From positions 91,914,894-91,978,893 of the forward strand of contig NC_089228.1 in the NCBI RefSeq assembly GCF_963924675.1: a stretch of 64,000 bases of DNA. The letters run 5' to 3'. Below the pieces are notes generated by a model. That model was not told where the DNA came from, ran no database searches, and saw nothing but the letters and a program-made list of their open reading frames with translations. Shown here piece after piece: positions 60,824 through 64,000 of the stretch. Positions within the stretch are counted from its first letter, which is position 1. Every line of letters begins with the position of its first letter. Source of the stretch: Phocoena phocoena (lineage: Eukaryota > Chordata > Mammalia > Artiodactyla > Phocoenidae). Made by a program: the position numbers and the translations under genes.

Positions 60824-61033
60824 GGGCTTCCCTGGTGGCGCAGTGGTTGACAGTCCGCCTGCCGATGCAGGGGACGCGGGTTCGTGCCCCGGTCAGGGAC
60901 GATCCCACATGCCGCGGAGCGGCTGGGCCTGTGAGCCATGGCCGCTGAGCCTGCGCGCGTCCGGAGCCTGTGCTCCGCAACGGGAGAGGCCACAGCAGCG
61001 AGAGGCCTGCGTACCGCAAAAAAAAAAAAAAAA
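60824..61033 (+). mobile_element. Short-type CHR SINE with 11-bp TSD
   Basis: This is a near-consensus copy with an extra 'gc' in 'cctgcgcgcgtccgg'. It is flanked by aaagagaaacg at 60813-60823 and 61034-61044, in a purine-rich target. Confidence 0.96.
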
Positions 61034-61133
61034 AAGAGAAACGAAGAAAAGAAGGTAGGGAAGGAAGGAAGGAGGATGAGAGGGAGGGAGGGAGAGAGTA
61101 AGGACGGCAGAACGACAAAGAAAGAAAAAGAGG
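61034..61133 (+). repeat. Purine-rich (GGAA/GAGG) tract between two SINEs
   Basis: About 100 bases are nearly all A/G, with ggaa and gagg motifs. They form the A-rich target into which both neighbouring SINEs inserted. Confidence 0.9.
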
Positions 61134-61412
61134 GGCTTCCCTGGTGGAGCAGTGGTTAAGAATCTGCCTGTCAACGCAAGGGACACGGGTTCGAGCCCTG
61201 GTCCAGGAAGATCCCACATGCTGCGGAGCAACTAAGCCCAAGTGCTACTGAGCCCGTGTGCCTAGAGCCCGTGCTCCGCAACCAGAGAAGCCACCGCAAT
61301 GAGAAGCCCGTGCACCGCAACGAAGAGTAGCCCCTGCTCGCCACAACTAGAGAAAGCCTGCACGCAGGAACGAAGACCCAATGCAGCCAAAAATAATAAT
61401 AAATTTTAAAAA
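61134..61412 (+). mobile_element. Long-type CHR SINE with internal deletion
   Basis: It runs from 'ggggcttccctggtggagca' to 'acgaagacccaatgcagcc' and an A-rich tail. Relative to the copy at 9283 it lacks part of the middle ('aactactgagcctgcgctctagagcc' region). Flanks aaagaaaaaga / aaagaaaaaaa are compatible with a TSD. Confidence 0.93.
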
Positions 61413-63735
61413 AAGAAAAAAATGAGGATGTATATTGGAATGGATGATTTATAAGGTATTTCCTTCTCTAATAATCCTGACTAACATAACTGGCCAAGAC
61501 TGTAAGATGCAAGATCCCTGATATAAAGCCTGTTTCATGAAATCTAGATGCAGAATTCTTTGTACAAGTCAATTTTTTTTGTCTGCCATTTGGAGAATGT
61601 GAAAGATGTACAGATCCTTTGGACTTGAGATTGCCAAAGTATTCATGTCTAATTATAATAAAAATAAATGTTCAGATTAAAGCTATTAGCAAGAAACTCG
61701 TTAATGGGAGGACCAACTTGGCCAAAGGCAAGCAGGACAGTGAGGAGGATCTGTACGGAATGGGCTGTTTCATTGAGTCAACTCCAAACTTGTGCTTCTG
61801 ATCATTTTTTTGTTTTTTTGGTGGGGACAGGAGGGTTTCTATATAGACCCAGATTATAAAGCACCAAAAATGCAAATGGTCATTTTTTAAGTGAGTACAA
61901 ATTACCCACAAAAGTCTTCTAAAATCAAGGAAGAATATGGATACAAATAGTAAAATAAATATGTAGACATTTTTTCATTATTTATTCTAGAGATAGGTCC
62001 ACATAAAGGAAGAAGTGACAACCTGTAAGACCAAGAAGGACAGACTCATGGAGGCCGCAAGGTCTTTTTAAACGAAGGAGTCTGATTTTTTTCTATATCA
62101 TCATAAAGCAGTCCTTAGTGTTCTGTGTATCCTTTTTCTGACATGCTTCCTTCGGCTTGTCTTGCAAGTTCAGATGATTGAGGTACTTTCCCTGGCACGG
62201 CTCAGGATTCTTTTTTTTAATGGTGATGATGCTGTTCTATCTCAAGCTCTTCATCTGGCAACTGAGTAACTCCCTCATGCTTTTTACATGAGACAACGGG
62301 TGAGTCACTCAAAGGGGCTCTGAGAGCCCTTGGAAATGATGTCGTCCAGTCTCATTACTGAGAAGGGTAAGCGACTAGTTTAAGGTCATTCTATAAAAAG
62401 TAAGAGCCAGCTCTAAAATCCAAATACAAACAAGAAGAGATCATTCTTACTTTCCCACCCTTTGGACATGTCACCCAACCAGCGTGGCATAAAATGAACA
62501 AGACATTTTGTAGATGATTTAAGTATATAACAAACCCTAGGAACATCTAGAAGAGTAATCACGACCCATCAAAAGTACAGCTATAATAATTGTCTAAATA
62601 GGTTCATCCTTTATAAAGTTCAGGAACTCAAGGACATAATATTGTGCGGAGCGTTTAACCCTACCACGTGTAGCGTGTTATACTTTTTCATTGAATTTTA
62701 TCGCCCTTTTGTTAAAAATGTGTTTCTCTCATTTTTATTGATTAATAAAAGAATATTTCTTTTTTATCAATTTTAATCATGATAAGAAATAAATGTTCCA
62801 GACATTTACAAACATTAAAATGTAAATTCTATAAATCTCCAAAAAGGGCTTGAGGTAGGAAGAGCTATATGATTTGCAGTTGTTTCATGACTGTCAAATC
62901 ATTTAGAAATAGACCCAAGATTAGTTCCATATACCATGAATAGCAACAGGACAGCTTTGTAAAAAAACAAAAAAAACACAGTCATCCATTTAAGGGTAAA
63001 TGATGGCTGACCAAGGGCTTAGAATTCTGTAGGCCCAGTTTCTAGGGGATCCTTTCCTTTGACATTGAGGACTATATTTACCCTAAACATCTATTATAAA
63101 AGTATGCATTGTTTATTATTTCTTAAAAAGGGCCCAAGCTGCGTCAGTGTTCCTGGGTTGGAGGGTAATTTAAATAAGCCCTTCGGTTTATGTTGCATAC
63201 AAGAAGGCTTTACAAGATCTAATCTTTTCTAAACCTGTTATGTTCTTCGGTTCAGCAGAGCTTCCTAATTGTAGCTATTAGTTCCCCTTTTTTGTGGTCT
63301 GTTCTGTCAATAGACTATTGAGTGTTCAGTAAATTAAGCCCAACCAGCAGCCAACACATCAAGACAGACGTTAAATCATAGTTCGGCTGCCCTTATTCAT
63401 TATTAGTATCTGTGAAATAGCTTTTAAGCAGAGGGACAGGATTTAACATGATGCACATTTGTGTCATTCTCAAATTTCCATACTGTACAATCAGGTATGT
63501 GGGGGTTTTTTTCCTAGGCAACAGGTGTGTTCTCGGAACAAAGTTCAACCCTCACTTCTGGCTTATGTGAGAGGCAGCAGCTGCAAGCTTAATGTCAGTG
63601 ACACATGGTTCTATAAGAGAGAAAAAATAAACTACTTGTTTAATGTATTAAAGTAATGGGCAGATGGATGATAGCTGCCTGTACTTTTCTTTGTGTTGTA
63701 GAAACAGAGTCTACATTTTTGGATGACAAGTGTTT
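61413..63735. other. Intronic stretch, MIR-like trace
   Basis: 62335-62420 ('ctcattactgagaagggtaa', 'taaggtcattctataaaaag') resembles a MIR-type repeat. No CAP2 exon or other gene is seen. Confidence 0.45.
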
Positions 63736-63801
63736 TTCTCTCTTTTTCTCTTTCTTTCCTTCCTTCCCTTTTCTTTCCCCACCTTCCTTCCTTCCTTTTT
63801 A
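63736..63801 (+). repeat. CT-rich (TTCC)n low-complexity tract
   Basis: This is about 65 bases of C/T only, dominated by cttt and ttcc motifs. Confidence 0.9.
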
Positions 63802-64000
63802 AAAAACTAATTAGTGAAAAACATAAATTTCTTTGAGCATTACATATTCATTATTAGAATATTCCTTCGAGTCATACTGTTCTCAGGCTAATGAGTGGAG
63901 AGAAGAAAAAACTTAATATAAATCAAGCTACACTTTATTTATAACTCACTTTGTTCTAAAAGGAATTTAAAGGAACTGTTTACTATGTAACTTAAAGAGA

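Larger units (their letters stand above)
43534..64000 (-). other. CAP2: CAP2 upstream intron, no earlier exon found
   Basis: The CAP2 sequence preceding AEMVHS should encode a segment ending near GDVETH and, earlier, the initiator region. I looked on the minus strand for these and for compatible splice sites and did not find them. The stretch is therefore taken as intron, which would be at least 20.4 kb. Confidence 0.7.

Noticed and set aside
60756..61241. 161-codon minus-strand frame
   Set aside because: It runs through two CHR SINEs and a purine tract, so it is repeat-derived.
1..61412. tRNA-like A/B-box sequences at many sites
   Set aside because: Each lies at the head of a CHR SINE with poly(A) tail and TSD; none forms a complete tRNA cloverleaf.
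1..64000. CRISPR array, prokaryotic operon or defence system
   Set aside because: The window is vertebrate intronic DNA; the only regular repeats are microsatellites and one three-unit minisatellite.

Overview
The window is mammalian nuclear DNA, almost certainly from a cetacean and probably a toothed whale. The evidence is the dense, recent tRNA-derived SINEs of the cetacean CHR type: about 20 copies, many with intact target-site duplications (TSDs). They occur with artiodactyl-type L1 3' ends and old pan-mammalian repeats (MIR, L2, MER5A, MLT1).

The only protein-coding gene I can support is CAP2 (adenylyl cyclase-associated protein 2, an actin regulator) on the minus strand. Three consecutive coding exons are visible: 43456-43533, 946-1089 and 527-612. 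They join in frame with consensus splice sites and encode about 102 residues (roughly 75-176) of the N-terminal helical folded domain. The introns between them are 42.4 kb and 333 bp. The 20 kb upstream of the first visible exon (43534-64000) shows no earlier CAP2 exon, and the next downstream exon lies left of position 1. The window is therefore mostly CAP2 intron.

Layout: 0-5.8 kb holds two exons and a SINE/MIR/L1/MLT1 patchwork. 6-13 kb is AT-rich with scattered SINEs and L1 3' ends. 13.4-16 kb has an ERVL-type LTR, a 5'-truncated L1 with ORF2 remnant and an old L2-like LINE. 18.4-18.7 kb is a CpG-rich block. 20.3-20.5 kb is a three-copy minisatellite. 23-31 kb has SINEs, an MLT1 LTR, old LINE sequence and a pyrimidine tract. 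31.5-36.8 kb is the longest stretch without recognisable repeats. 39-44.4 kb has LTR, L2, MIR, MER5A and L1 copies plus a CAP2 exon. 48.6-52.2 kb is a nested L1/SINE pile whose outer end looks like a twin-primed inversion. 59.9-61.4 kb is a cluster of three CHR SINEs.

I found no rRNA, functional tRNA, CRISPR array, operon or other novel multi-gene system. The most interesting items are insertion structures (nested or inverted L1, a TSD-flanked homopolymer, a SINE with an internal deletion), a CpG-rich block of unknown identity, and two coding-like stretches I could not identify. Repeat family names come from recognising consensus features by eye, without a library search.
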